Of a DNA stretch of 64,000 bases, positions 53,158 to 62,647 are shown in pieces. The stretch is from contig CABUWI010000007.1 in NCBI GenBank assembly GCA_902495245.1, forward strand, positions 116,620 through 180,619. Reading direction: 5' to 3'. Source of the DNA: an uncultured Porphyromonadaceae bacterium. GTDB lineage: Bacteria > Bacteroidota > Bacteroidia > Bacteroidales > Muribaculaceae. Made by a program: the position numbers and the translations under genes. The notes below the pieces were generated by a model. That model saw only the letters and a list, made by a program, of their open reading frames with translations. It was not told the origin of the DNA and did not search any database. Within the stretch, counting starts at the first letter, position 1; each line of letters begins with the position of its first letter.

Positions 53158-55959
53158 TCAGCGGTTCAGATATGGTTTGAGAGCATCGGCGGTGTGGCCT
53201 CCGGCGGCCGCCACCTCTTCGGGCGTGCCCGTGGCCACGATGCGGCCCCCGGCGTCGCCCCCTTCGGGGCCGATGTCGATGACATGGTCGGCGCGCTTGA
53301 TGACGTCGGGGTTATGTTCGATGATAACGACGGTGTGGCCCGCCTCGATGAGCCGGTCAAAGGCGTGCATCAGCGTCGAGATGTCGTGGAAGTGAAGGCC
53401 CGTGGTGGGCTCGTCGAAAATGAAAAGCGTTGGCCTCGGCGACTCCTGGGCCAGATAGTAGGCCAGCTTGACGCGCTGGTTCTCGCCGCCCGACAGGGTT
53501 GACGACGACTGGCCGATCTTGACGTAGCCCAGACCGACCTCCTGCAGCGGGCGCAGGCGCTCGACGATGCGGCGCTCGGCGGCCGTCTTGCCATCGCTGA
53601 AAAACTCTATGGCCTCGTCGACGGTGAGGTCGAGCACGTCGGTGATGCTCTTGCCCTTGTGGGTGATTTCAAGCACCTCGGGGCGGAAACGGCGTCCCTG
53701 GCATGCCTCGCACGGAATTACGATGTCGGCCATGAACTGCATCTCAATGGTAACCGTGCCCTCGCCCTTGCACTCCTCGCAGCGGCCTCCGGCCGTGTTG
53801 AAGCTGAACCAGGCGGGCGTGAAGCCCATCTGGCGCGCGCCGGGCTTCGAGGCGTAGAGCGCGCGGATTTCGTCGTAGGCCTTGAGATAGGTGGCCGGAT
53901 TGGAGCGCGTGGAGCGCCCGATGGGGTTCTGGTCAACGAAGTCTACGGCCTCGATGCGCTTCAAGTCGCCCTCGAGGCCCGAAAAGGCGCCCGGCGCGTC
54001 GGCCTGGTCGCCGAGGCGGCGCACCATGGCACGATAAAGAATGTCGCGCACCAGCGTCGACTTGCCCGAGCCGCTGACGCCGGTAACTACCGTCATCACT
54101 CCCAGCGGAAAGCGTACGTCGATGCCTTTGAGGTTATGCTCGCGCGCGCCCTTGACCTCGATATAGCCCGACGGTGCGCGGCGCGAGGGCGGCAGCTCGA
54201 TTTGACGCCGGCCGGCAAGATAGTCGGCCGTGAAACTCCCCTCGGCCGCAGTGATTTTGTTTTCAGGACCCTGATAGACTATGCGGCCGCCGTTGCTGCC
54301 CGCTTCGGGGCCGACGTCAATGATATAGTCGGCGGCCTCCATGATTTCGCGGTCATGCTCGACGACGACGACCGTGTTGCCCAGGTCGCGCAGCTTTTTC
54401 AACACCGAGATGAGGCGCCCGGTGTCGCGCGGGTGCAGACCGATGCTCGGTTCGTCGAGAATATAGAGCGAGCCGACGAGGCTCGAGCCGAGCGACGTGG
54501 CCAGATTGATGCGCTGGCTCTCGCCGCCGCTCAGCGAGTTGCTGAGGCGGTCAAGGGTCAGATAGCCCAGGCCGACGTCTTCGAGAAACTCCAGGCGGTT
54601 GCGGACTTCGAGCAAGATGCGCGAGGCCACGGCCTCGTCAGCAGCGTCGAGCCGCAGGTCGTTGAACCATCGACGCAACGAACTCACCGGCATCGCCACG
54701 AGCTCCATAATCGTGCGGCCTCCCACCTTGACGTTGGCGGCCTCGGGGCGCAGACGGCCGCCGCCGCAGTCGGGACAGACGGTCTTGCCGCGATAGCGCG
54801 CCAGCATGACGCGATATTGTATCTTGTATAGGTTCTCCTCGACCATCTTGAAGAAATTGTCGATAGAGGCGATGTCGCGCCGGCGCCCGCGGAAGTTGCG
54901 CGGCCCGTGCCAGAGCGTCGACTTCTCTTCGTCGGTCAGGTCGGCATAGGGGCGATGAACCGGAAAGTCGGGATTCTGCATGACGAAGTAGCGCTTCCAT
55001 TCGCTCATCTTCTCGCCGCGCCAGCACACAACGGCGTCGTCCCACACCGAGCGCCCCGGGTCGGGAATCACAAGGCCGGGGTCGATGCCCATGACCTTGC
55101 CGAAGCCTTCGCACGTAGGACAGGCGCCGACGGGGTTGTTGAAGTTGAACATCATCTCAGTCGGCTCCATGAACGTGATGCCGTCGGCCTCGAAGCGCGT
55201 CGAGAACTCGAGGCGGCGCGGGGAGTCGCCGCCGTCCCACACCACCAGTTCCATGGCGCCGTGCCCCTCGAAAAGGGCGGTCTCGACGCTCTCTGACAGG
55301 CGGCTGCGATAGTTGGCATCGGTGGCCGTGGCCAAGCGGTCGATGACCAGGCCGGCGTCCGATAGGTCGGGGGCCGACTCGGTGCAGAGAATCTGTTCTA
55401 TCTCAACGAAGTCGCCGCCGCGCATCAGGCGCGTATAGCCCCCTTTGAGCAGCACCTCGAGGTGCTGGCGCGCCGTGCGCCCCTCGGGCACGGTCAGCGG
55501 CGCCACAACGGCCATGCGCGTACCTTCGGCCAGGGCGTCGGCTGCGGCGAGCACGTCGCCGACCGAGTGCTTCTTCACCTCGCAGCCGCTCACGGGCGAG
55601 ATGGTATGGCCCACGCGGCCGAACAGCAGGCGCATGTAGTCGTAAATCTCGGTCGAGGTGCCGACGGTTGACCGCGGATTGCGCGTGTTCACTTTCTGTT
55701 CGATGGCGATGGCGGGCGGCAGGCCGGTAATCTTGTCGGCCTCGGGCTTCTGCATCTTGCCCATGAACTGGCGGGCGTAGGCCGAGAGGCTCTCGACATA
55801 ACGCCGACGGCCTTCGGCATAGAGAGTGTCGAAGGCCAGCGAGGATTTTCCGGAGCCGCTGAGGCCCGTAATCACCGTGAGTTTGTTGCGGGGTATGGTT
55901 ACGTCTACATTCTTCAGATTGTTGACCCTGACCCCGCGTGCTTCAATGTCTGCTGACAT
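53158..55959 (-). CDS. uvrA: excinuclease ABC subunit A
   Basis: A 933-residue damage sensor of nucleotide-excision repair. Two ABC cassettes have Walker A GLSGSGKSSLAFDTLY and GVSGSGKSTLVRDILY, and signatures SGGESQRI and SGGENQRVK. Zinc-module cysteines are in CPTCEGFGK, CPDCGGGRL, CEECKGEG and CEACQGRRF. Length is normal. It is 3 nt downstream of the META-domain gene's partner region and 8 nt ahead of ispE. Other UvrABC genes are not in the window. Confidence 0.97.
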   Translation of the reverse strand: MSADIEARGVRVNNLKNVDVTIPRNKLTVITGLSGSGKSSLAFDTLYAEGRRRYVESLSAYARQFMGKMQKPEADKITGLPPAIAIEQKVNTRNPRSTVGTSTEIYDYMRLLFGRVGHTISPVSGCEVKKHSVGDVLAAADALAEGTRMAVVAPLTVPEGRTARQHLEVLLKGGYTRLMRGGDFVEIEQILCTESAPDLSDAGLVIDRLATATDANYRSRLSESVETALFEGHGAMELVVWDGGDSPRRLEFSTRFEADGITFMEPTEMMFNFNNPVGACPTCEGFGKVMGIDPGLVIPDPGRSVWDDAVVCWRGEKMSEWKRYFVMQNPDFPVHRPYADLTDEEKSTLWHGPRNFRGRRRDIASIDNFFKMVEENLYKIQYRVMLARYRGKTVCPDCGGGRLRPEAANVKVGGRTIMELVAMPVSSLRRWFNDLRLDAADEAVASRILLEVRNRLEFLEDVGLGYLTLDRLSNSLSGGESQRINLATSLGSSLVGSLYILDEPSIGLHPRDTGRLISVLKKLRDLGNTVVVVEHDREIMEAADYIIDVGPEAGSNGGRIVYQGPENKITAAEGSFTADYLAGRRQIELPPSRRAPSGYIEVKGAREHNLKGIDVRFPLGVMTVVTGVSGSGKSTLVRDILYRAMVRRLGDQADAPGAFSGLEGDLKRIEAVDFVDQNPIGRSTRSNPATYLKAYDEIRALYASKPGARQMGFTPAWFSFNTAGGRCEECKGEGTVTIEMQFMADIVIPCEACQGRRFRPEVLEITHKGKSITDVLDLTVDEAIEFFSDGKTAAERRIVERLRPLQEVGLGYVKIGQSSSTLSGGENQRVKLAYYLAQESPRPTLFIFDEPTTGLHFHDISTLMHAFDRLIEAGHTVVIIEHNPDVIKRADHVIDIGPEGGDAGGRIVATGTPEEVAAAGGHTADALKPYLNR

Positions 55960-55962
55960 CGG

Positions 55963-56820
55963 TTAGAAATCTTTGCGCGAGAGTTTTTGGAGCGACACTA
56001 CCGTCCGGCCCGACGAGTCGAGCAGGTCGACATGGCCGTTCTTTGCCTTGCGGGCCGACACGACCTCTTCAAGCGCGATGAGCAGAGCCGATTCGAGCTG
56101 AATGTCGGGACACATCATGCGCGTAGTGGCCAGATTGCTCAGCTGCACCGACGAGCTTACCTGAGGGTTGCGGGCAATCTCGCCCATCAGCCGATTGCAG
56201 CCGGCGCAGCCGCTCACACGGCCCGAATTGACGTCGAACACGAGTTTCGCGTCGGGCATGTCGACGCTCTTGCCGTTGACCCCGACAACCTGCCAGGGGC
56301 CGTTCAGAAAATCTATGTCGCTTTTGCGCAGGGTCATCAGCGTGTGGTTATTGCCGTCGTGGAGGTTAAGAATCGAGGCGCCGTCGCGGCCCGCGGTAAT
56401 AGAATATGAGGCGGTCTGCGCCAGCGCGTTGGCTATAGGATAGGCCAGGGTGTCGCCGGGACAGAGCTTCATCGTGGTGGCCACATCGCTCAGCGTCAGC
56501 GCCTGGGCCGCGCCGAGGCGATAGCTGCCGTTGATGATGTTGCAGCCGTCGTTGCCGTAGAAGCGGCCCTCGGCGGCGACGAATTCCAGGAAGGGCCAGT
56601 CTTCGTCTTCAATGTCGCTGAGCTTGATGGAGCCTACGGTCTTGATGTACCAGTGCCCGTCGAGTGTGCGGGCAATTTTTGTTGATGTAGTTACGGGGTA
56701 AAGCGGCATCGAGTCGCCCGAGTCAAAGCTCTCGGCATTGTTCCGCTTGAGTGCGGAACAACTGCCGAGGGCGATGATGGCGACGGCTCCGGCCGCCGAT
56801 AGTTGCATAAGTCTGTTCAT
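55963..56820 (-). CDS. lipoprotein with two META (HslJ-like) domains
   Basis: A 285-residue lipoprotein; the signal peptide MNRLMQLSAAGAVAIIALGS is followed by the lipid-acceptor Cys (ALGSC). Two META domains are visible: the first with FYGNDGCNIINGSYR, the second with LNGPWQVVGVNGKSV and VSGCAGCNRLMGEI. Each has the aromatic start and Cys-containing Gly/Asn block seen in HslJ. Such proteins are linked to envelope stress and resistance, without known chemistry. ATG 56820 is preferred over 56862 because it begins the signal peptide. It sits 13 nt after the M16 protease gene and 3 nt before uvrA. Confidence 0.86.
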   Translation of the reverse strand: MNRLMQLSAAGAVAIIALGSCSALKRNNAESFDSGDSMPLYPVTTSTKIARTLDGHWYIKTVGSIKLSDIEDEDWPFLEFVAAEGRFYGNDGCNIINGSYRLGAAQALTLSDVATTMKLCPGDTLAYPIANALAQTASYSITAGRDGASILNLHDGNNHTLMTLRKSDIDFLNGPWQVVGVNGKSVDMPDAKLVFDVNSGRVSGCAGCNRLMGEIARNPQVSSSVQLSNLATTRMMCPDIQLESALLIALEEVVSARKAKNGHVDLLDSSGRTVVSLQKLSRKDF

Positions 56821-56833
56821 AAAAGAATTGTGT

Positions 56834-59650
56834 TTAGGGTTGAGCTTCAAGTATAACAACACGATAGTTGCCTTGAGCGTTCATTCCTTTGACAAATTCC
56901 TGCATGATTTCGGGGGTGATTGCGTTGACTTCGGCCACGGCGTTCGAGAGCATGTTCTTGCCCGTGAGCGCCCAGCCGTTGAGATAGCCGGCCCACGACG
57001 AGTTCTGCTCCATACGCTCGGTGTAGGTCTTGACCATGTATTCCTTGACCTTGTTGAGCTCTTCGGGAGTGATTTCGTTGGCCATCGACTCAAATTCGGC
57101 GGCGATGGCGGCAAGCACCTCGGCCTTCTTGTCGGGGTTCATCGGGAAGGGAGACATCAGCGAGGCGTTGCGGCCCACCTGCGGGTCGATGTCGCCGAAC
57201 GCGCCGATTGAGTAGACGGCGCCCATCTCTTCGCGCACGGTCTTGAGCAGACGGGCCGAGAGAATCTGGCCGGCCATGTTGACCAGCTTGGCGTTGGTCG
57301 AGGTGTAGGGCACGGTGGCCGACTCGACTACGGCACAGTAGGTCTGCGGGGTCTCCATCTTGGTGGTGTAGGTGTCGGTGCCTTTGCCGCCCACAATCTC
57401 GTAGGCCTCGTCGGCCTCGGTGATGCGCTGCGGAGCGGTGGCCGTCGAGGGCAGAGTGGCGATATACTGGCTGCAGAGGGCCTTCATGGCCTCTTCGTCA
57501 TAGTTGCCGACGAATACGAATGTCCACTGCGAGGCGTCGGCCACGCGGCTGCGCACCAGTTTCTCCACGCCCTCGCGGGAGCACGACTTGATGTCGGCGG
57601 CCGTGAGCTGCTGCAGATAGGGCGACTTGTAGAGCGACTTTTTCAGGTCGCGGCGGAACACGTAGCCCGGGTCGGCCTCCTGGTTCTGAATCAGGCCGTA
57701 GTAGAGGCTGCGGGTGGCCTCGAATTCGTCCGAGGGATATGAGACAGAGGTGAAATAACCGTAGATGAGCTCCATCAGCGTCGGCAGGTCTTTCGGAGTG
57801 GTCGAACCGCCGGCCTCGGTCTGATAGAGCGAGAATGAGGGCGTGAACGATGCCTTCTTGCCGGCCAGATATTTCTGAAGGTCGGCGTTGGTGTACGTGC
57901 CGATGCCGTAGGTGTTGGCAAATATGTCGAGCGCGATGGCGTCGGCAGGAGTGGCCGTGGTGTACACGCGGCTCAGGCCGCCGGGTGCAACGGCCGAGAA
58001 GATGATTTCGTCGTTCTTGAAGTCGGTCTTTTTCAGCAGCACGCGGGCGCCGTTGCTAAGCGTCCAGCTCTCAACGCCGTCAAATTCGTCGACCTTCGAG
58101 ATGCTGTTGATTTTGCCGGCAACGGGCAGAGCCGGAATGAGCGGGTCTTCGCGCACGGCGTCTTTGAACACTTCGATGTCTTCGGCATCGACATTTTTCA
58201 TCATATCGGCCAGGAACTGCTCGGAGGGCATGGCCACATTGTCGGGCAGCAGGCAGATAACCTCGCGGTTGTCGTCGGTTACAATCTGGTCAAACGCCTG
58301 ATTGATGGTGTTGACGTCGATCAGCTGCGACAGCTGGGTGTAGAGCTGATATTCCGTAGCGACGTCAACCAGCGGAGTGCCGTCGATGAAGCTGCGGATC
58401 ATGTTTTCGGTGTAGACGCCGTTTTCAAGTTTGTCGCGGTTGTTGTATGTCTTTTCGAGCGACGCGGTAAACTCGGCGCGCGCACGGTCATATTCGCTCT
58501 GCGTGAAGCCGCCGCGCTTGGCGCGCAGCACTTCGCGATAGATGCTCTGGAGCGTCGTGGCGATGTCGCCGTCTTTGGCCGCCGCAACCACCGCAAACAT
58601 ATCTTTCGTGTTCGACAGAATGAAGTTGCCCAGCTCGGCCTGCGCAAAGGCGAAGGGGGTGTCGGGCTTGCTCATCATGTCGCCGAAGCGGGCGTTGAGC
58701 ATCATCTGAATCATCGTCTTCAGATAGTCATAGGTCATATAGGCACCGGTGTTGCGCATTTCGCGGGGCATGACGTCCTGCTTGAACACCAGATAGACAA
58801 TCGAGTTGGTCTGCTCCTTGTCGGCGCCGACGGCATAGATGGTGCCGGGGGTGTCGGGCACGTCAAACTGCAGGCGCATCGGCGCGTTGGCCGGCATCTC
58901 GATGTCTGAGAACATCTGCTTGATTACCCGCTCGGTGCGCGCCGGGTCGATGTCGCCCACAACGATTATGCCCTGCTGGTCGGGGCGATACCATGCCTCG
59001 TAATAATCGCGCAGCGCCTGATAGGGGAAGTTGTCAACAACCTCCATCGTGCCGATGGGCAAGCGATGGGCATATTTCGAGCCGGGATAAATCGTGGGCA
59101 GCAGCTGCTCCAGAATGCGCATCTGGCCTACGTTTGACTGGCGCCACTCTTCGTGGATAACGCCGCGCTCCTTGTCAATTTCTTCCGGGTCGAGCAGCAG
59201 CTCGTTGGCCCAGTCGTGAAGAATCAGCAGCACGCTGTCGGTTACCTCGGTGCGCGCGGTGGGCACGTTGGTGATTTTATATACGGTCTCGTCCGTGCCG
59301 GTGTAGGCGTTCAGATGGCTGCCGAACTTAACGCCGATGCTCTCCAGATAGCTGATCAGCGAGTTGCCGGGAAAGTGCTTCGTGCCGTTGAAGCACATGT
59401 GTTCCAGAAAGTGGGCCAGACCGCGCTGGTTGTCCTCTTCAAGAATCGAGCCCACTTTCTGGGCGATGTGGAAGTCGGCCTGCCCCTTGGGCGTTTCGTT
59501 GTGGCGAATGTAATAGGTCAGGCCGTTGGGCAATACGCCCGTAACGACTGCCGTGTCCGTCGGAAGCTGCGGCATCTGCTGCGCTTCGGCCTGAAACATT
59601 GCGGCGCTGCAGAACAGCAGAGTCAGCACACCGCGAAAAATCTTTTTCAT
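56834..59650 (-). CDS. M16 family zinc metalloprotease, exported
   Basis: A 938-residue two-halved pitrilysin-type peptidase with signal peptide (VLTLLFCSAAMFQAEAQ). The inverted zinc motif is HFLEH in GLAHFLEHMCFNGT, with the third ligand Glu in ERGVIHEEW about 75 residues later. The second half is the inactive partner domain, as usual. Periplasmic peptide degradation is likely. The promoter is TTTG (59722-59725) with TAATTTTG (59694-59701). Confidence 0.92.
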   Translation of the reverse strand: MKKIFRGVLTLLFCSAAMFQAEAQQMPQLPTDTAVVTGVLPNGLTYYIRHNETPKGQADFHIAQKVGSILEEDNQRGLAHFLEHMCFNGTKHFPGNSLISYLESIGVKFGSHLNAYTGTDETVYKITNVPTARTEVTDSVLLILHDWANELLLDPEEIDKERGVIHEEWRQSNVGQMRILEQLLPTIYPGSKYAHRLPIGTMEVVDNFPYQALRDYYEAWYRPDQQGIIVVGDIDPARTERVIKQMFSDIEMPANAPMRLQFDVPDTPGTIYAVGADKEQTNSIVYLVFKQDVMPREMRNTGAYMTYDYLKTMIQMMLNARFGDMMSKPDTPFAFAQAELGNFILSNTKDMFAVVAAAKDGDIATTLQSIYREVLRAKRGGFTQSEYDRARAEFTASLEKTYNNRDKLENGVYTENMIRSFIDGTPLVDVATEYQLYTQLSQLIDVNTINQAFDQIVTDDNREVICLLPDNVAMPSEQFLADMMKNVDAEDIEVFKDAVREDPLIPALPVAGKINSISKVDEFDGVESWTLSNGARVLLKKTDFKNDEIIFSAVAPGGLSRVYTTATPADAIALDIFANTYGIGTYTNADLQKYLAGKKASFTPSFSLYQTEAGGSTTPKDLPTLMELIYGYFTSVSYPSDEFEATRSLYYGLIQNQEADPGYVFRRDLKKSLYKSPYLQQLTAADIKSCSREGVEKLVRSRVADASQWTFVFVGNYDEEAMKALCSQYIATLPSTATAPQRITEADEAYEIVGGKGTDTYTTKMETPQTYCAVVESATVPYTSTNAKLVNMAGQILSARLLKTVREEMGAVYSIGAFGDIDPQVGRNASLMSPFPMNPDKKAEVLAAIAAEFESMANEITPEELNKVKEYMVKTYTERMEQNSSWAGYLNGWALTGKNMLSNAVAEVNAITPEIMQEFVKGMNAQGNYRVVILEAQP

Positions 59651-59693
59651 TTCTGTTAAAACGTGTCTTTTGAAGTTAAACTTTTCAATTCTG

Positions 59694-59725
59694 CAAAATT
59701 AAGCATTTATTCCCTAACTTCCAAA
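59694..59725 (-). promoter_or_regulatory. promoter of the M16 protease gene
   Basis: TTTG (59722-59725), 20-nt spacer and TAATTTTG (59694-59701), all on the - strand. Its -33 part lies inside the end of the upstream gene. Confidence 0.75.
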
Positions 59726-60258
59726 TCGGCAAAACTGTCGCGTCCGGCCTCAATCAGCGCGCGATAGTCGCGCATGATGCGCCGCGATATCCTCAGGCCG
59801 GCCAAACCGCCGATTACCGCGCCCGTAATAATGCCGGCGCGCATATACTCGTCGGCGCCGATTGCAAGAAAAATCAGGAAAGCCAGCGCAAACGGCGCCA
59901 TGACGAGCTGCGACATCAGATGGACCCGACGCAGGCGCGCGGCGCGGTCTGCAACCTCCTTGACCGACATCGCCGACGGATCGATTTTCCCCACCCCGTG
60001 CCAGAGATACATATCCACCCCCGCAGCCATCAGCATCACAACGCACCACAACACCTGCGCTCCCGCCGGCGCGCCGCCCATATGCCCCAGAGCGTACCAC
60101 CCCGGCACGAGCACCGCCAGCCCCAATATCCACATGCGCCTGTACATGCCGCCTATGCGGTCCAGACACGTCCGGCTTTTGCCGGCCTCCAACCGGTTCA
60201 CTCTCACGTCAAGTTCCTTCCACCGACGCTTCATTTCGTCCATATTCTCCATAATCAT
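59707..60258 (-). CDS. multi-TM membrane protein paired with an ECF sigma factor
   Basis: A 183-residue protein: a short cytosolic helix with coiled-coil character (RRWKELDVRVNRLEAGKSRT), then about four TM segments (WILGLAVLVPGWYALGHMGG; VLWCVVMLMAAGVDMYL; SQLVMAPFALAFLIFLAIG; AGIITGAVIGGLAGL) and a basic C-terminus. It is translationally coupled to the sigma gene by ATGA, the usual position of an anti-sigma factor. A cytosolic N-terminal helix could bind sigma, but no zinc anti-sigma motif is seen, so the role is inferred. Confidence 0.75.
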   Translation of the reverse strand: MIMENMDEMKRRWKELDVRVNRLEAGKSRTCLDRIGGMYRRMWILGLAVLVPGWYALGHMGGAPAGAQVLWCVVMLMAAGVDMYLWHGVGKIDPSAMSVKEVADRAARLRRVHLMSQLVMAPFALAFLIFLAIGADEYMRAGIITGAVIGGLAGLRISRRIMRDYRALIEAGRDSFADLEVRE

Positions 60259-60764
60259 TTGCTTTCTTCCTCGTTGTTGAATCTGTGTAACTTCTGTTTG
60301 ATGCGGAAAAGCAGGGTGGCCACCACATTGCGGCTCACGCCTATCACCTCCGCAATCTCGTCATAACTGAACTCCTCGAGCCAGAGCAGCACCACGGCCC
60401 TCTCCCTGACCGACAGCCGCCGGATCAGCCCGTGCATCTCCGCAAGCATCTCGCGGCGGTCAGCGCCGTCGTCGGCCACGGCCTCGACCGTGTCGAGGTC
60501 ATGGTCGGCCTCGCGAAACTTCCGCTCGCGCCTCACATAGCTCACACACGTGTTCAGGCAAACGCGGTGAACCCACGTTGCCCGCTCCGAATCGCCGCGA
60601 AAGGTCTGCCACCCACGCCACATATTCAGCAGCGTGTCCTGGCGCATGTCGGCAACTTCGGCCGCACTCTCTGCGTAAAAATAGCACAGCTTCGTAATCG
60701 TCGGCTCGTAGCGCCTCACGACCTCGTCAAACTCTCTTCTCTCCTCGTCTTCTATAGTTTTCAT
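60255..60764 (-). CDS. ECF-type RNA polymerase sigma factor
   Basis: A 169-residue sigma-70-family protein with only regions 2 and 4. Region 2 has EFDEVVRRYEPTITKLCYFY and DMRQDTLLNMWRGWQTFRG; region 4 has LSVRERAVVLLWLEEFSYDE and IAEVIGVSRNVVATLLFRIK, the DNA-binding helix-turn-helix. ATG 60764 begins MKTIEDEE; the extension to 60806 is unlikely. Autoregulated pairing with the membrane protein downstream is probable. Confidence 0.92.
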   Translation of the reverse strand: MKTIEDEERREFDEVVRRYEPTITKLCYFYAESAAEVADMRQDTLLNMWRGWQTFRGDSERATWVHRVCLNTCVSYVRRERKFREADHDLDTVEAVADDGADRREMLAEMHGLIRRLSVRERAVVLLWLEEFSYDEIAEVIGVSRNVVATLLFRIKQKLHRFNNEEESK

Positions 60765-60815
60765 ACACACATTAGACGCACCCCGCCCCGAAAAATTACA
60801 CCCCACCCCCGAAAA

Positions 60816-60846
60816 AAACGCGGCCCCCGCTGCGGAGGTCGCGTTT
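60816..60846 (-). terminator. intrinsic terminator of the second leucine-rich repeat gene
   Basis: AAACGCG (60816-60822) pairs with CGCGTTT (60840-60846), with further inner GC pairs. Leftward it runs into a T7 stretch. Confidence 0.85.
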
Positions 60847-60866
60847 CCCTTTTATTTTATCCTGTC

Positions 60867-62570
60867 TCAGACTCTGATTTTACGCCCGTTGACGATATAC
60901 AGTCCGGGCGCAAGGCCGACCGGACTATCGGCCACACGCACTCCCTGCAGATTATACACTCCGTCGTCGTACCCGGCATCAGGAACCATCAAATCGGGCA
61001 ATGAAGACATATAAGGGTCTCCATTGATTGTTTTGAACCAATTCCATACGGCAGCAGCTCTATAGTTACCTACGGCTTCGGACGGAACTTTCAGGTCAGC
61101 ATCTATATATTCCCTAAGCTCCGCACTGTCATATTCGTTATCAAATGTCCAATTCGCACATACGGGAGGATTCTCAGCTTTGCATTCCACAGACTTAAGC
61201 TCGGGATTGCCCATAAACGCTTCATTCTCGATATGTTGCGCATAAGAACCTATAATGACGCTTTGCAAGGCGCAATTTTTGAAAGCGCCTTCTTTTATAA
61301 CGCCCACTGCGGTATCGCCAAGATCAATTCCTGTCAAACTGCTGCAGCCAAAGAATGCACGAGCATCAATCTCCTGCAGCGCGGTGCCAAAACCAATTTG
61401 CGTAAGACCGGTACACCTGGCAAATGCCTCCTCTCCAATTGTTTCTAACGTTTCCGGCAGTTCAATCCGTGTTATTTTGTCGTAATTGATAAAGCACTGA
61501 ATCGGCAGCGACTTAACCCCGTCTCCAAATATAATTTGTTCCACAGGAGTCGGCACGGACATGCCCACGCCTCGCCCTCCGGTCAACGCAATGGCGTCAT
61601 AATAGAGCGTCTGCAATTTATCACACCCCATGAACGCAAGATCTCCTACGGTTTCCACTTTGACGGGAATATTGATGGCACTCAATGACGAACACCATGC
61701 GAAAGCTCCGCTCCCGATTTTGACAAGAGCATCCGGCAAGTGCACCTCGGAAAGTTTGTCAAGATTACAAAAAAGATAGTCGGGAATATTAGACACGTTT
61801 TCATCAATTATCAATGTAGACACGCTTGAGGGGAAAGTTTTGTAGATGCTGCCGGACGTATTGTCATATACAATCTCCCGGCAGTTGACAGCATTCCATC
61901 TTACGGAGGTCAGTCCCGATTGACCGAAAGCATTATATCCAATTTGCTCCACTCCGGCGCCCACAATCACTGACGTCAGATTATCGCACATACTGAAAGC
62001 TCGACCGCCGACAAACGCTACATTATCAGGAATCGAAACTTCCATTAGCGACGTGCAACTCTCAAACGCTTCGCGACCGATATATTCCAATGATGCGCCG
62101 AAATCTACGCGTTCCAGGCTGGAGCACATGGAAAAAGCCTCCTCTCCAATGCGTTTCACCGATTCGGGAACAACAAGCTGTTTCAAGGCCGAGCAACCGG
62201 CAAATGTGGACGACTCGATTACCGCAATCCCCGCAGGCAAATTGATTGCCTCCAAGGCAATACATGACTTAAAAGCTCCTTTGCCGATTTCAACCACAGT
62301 TTCGGGAATTGATATTGTCCGCAAAGACACACTGAGAAAAAAAGCTTCGTCTTCTATGCCGGTAACATCAAACGACCGATTCTCAAACTCAACTTGTGCC
62401 GGAATTTCAGCGGCCGACAAATTATAGCCGTAAGTGTCAGGATTGCGTGAAACATGCACCGACGCCCCATCTCCACATACAGTATAATATAGTTCTCCTG
62501 ATTGAAACGTCTGGGCGGCGAACGATGTTAATCCAACAGATAGCACAGACAACAATAAAGTCCTTTTCAT
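60867..62570 (-). CDS. secreted BspA-type leucine-rich repeat protein with sorting-like tail
   Basis: A 567-residue exported protein; the signal peptide starts MKRTLLLSVLSVGLTSFAAQ. It is built of LRR_5 repeats such as VVEIGKGAFKSCIALEAINL, VKRIGEEAFSMCSSLERVDF, LEYIGREAFESCTSLMEVSI and LETIGEEAFARCTGLTQIGF. It ends VYNLQGVRVADSPVGLAPG leading to YIVNGRKIRV, again the common tail. Such proteins often bind host or bacterial surface proteins. It stands alone between two terminators. MNIMKR, three codons earlier, is an alternative start. Confidence 0.88.
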   Translation of the reverse strand: MKRTLLLSVLSVGLTSFAAQTFQSGELYYTVCGDGASVHVSRNPDTYGYNLSAAEIPAQVEFENRSFDVTGIEDEAFFLSVSLRTISIPETVVEIGKGAFKSCIALEAINLPAGIAVIESSTFAGCSALKQLVVPESVKRIGEEAFSMCSSLERVDFGASLEYIGREAFESCTSLMEVSIPDNVAFVGGRAFSMCDNLTSVIVGAGVEQIGYNAFGQSGLTSVRWNAVNCREIVYDNTSGSIYKTFPSSVSTLIIDENVSNIPDYLFCNLDKLSEVHLPDALVKIGSGAFAWCSSLSAINIPVKVETVGDLAFMGCDKLQTLYYDAIALTGGRGVGMSVPTPVEQIIFGDGVKSLPIQCFINYDKITRIELPETLETIGEEAFARCTGLTQIGFGTALQEIDARAFFGCSSLTGIDLGDTAVGVIKEGAFKNCALQSVIIGSYAQHIENEAFMGNPELKSVECKAENPPVCANWTFDNEYDSAELREYIDADLKVPSEAVGNYRAAAVWNWFKTINGDPYMSSLPDLMVPDAGYDDGVYNLQGVRVADSPVGLAPGLYIVNGRKIRV

Positions 62571-62580
62571 GATGTTCACT

Positions 62581-62632
62581 AAAAAAGCCGCCGGTCAGAC
62601 CTATGCCTCGTGCAAGCAATCGGACCGACGGC
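62581..62632 (-). terminator. intrinsic terminator of the lipoprotein gene
   Basis: GCCG-T-CGGTC pairs with GACCG-G-CGGC (62623-62632 with 62587-62596, one mismatch), loop 26 nt, followed leftward by TTTTTT. Confidence 0.8.
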
Positions 62633-62647
62633 GAGATTATTATCTAT

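Noticed and set aside
53659..54831. Open frame of 390 codons on the + strand within uvrA
   Set aside because: Antisense to well-conserved UvrA motifs.
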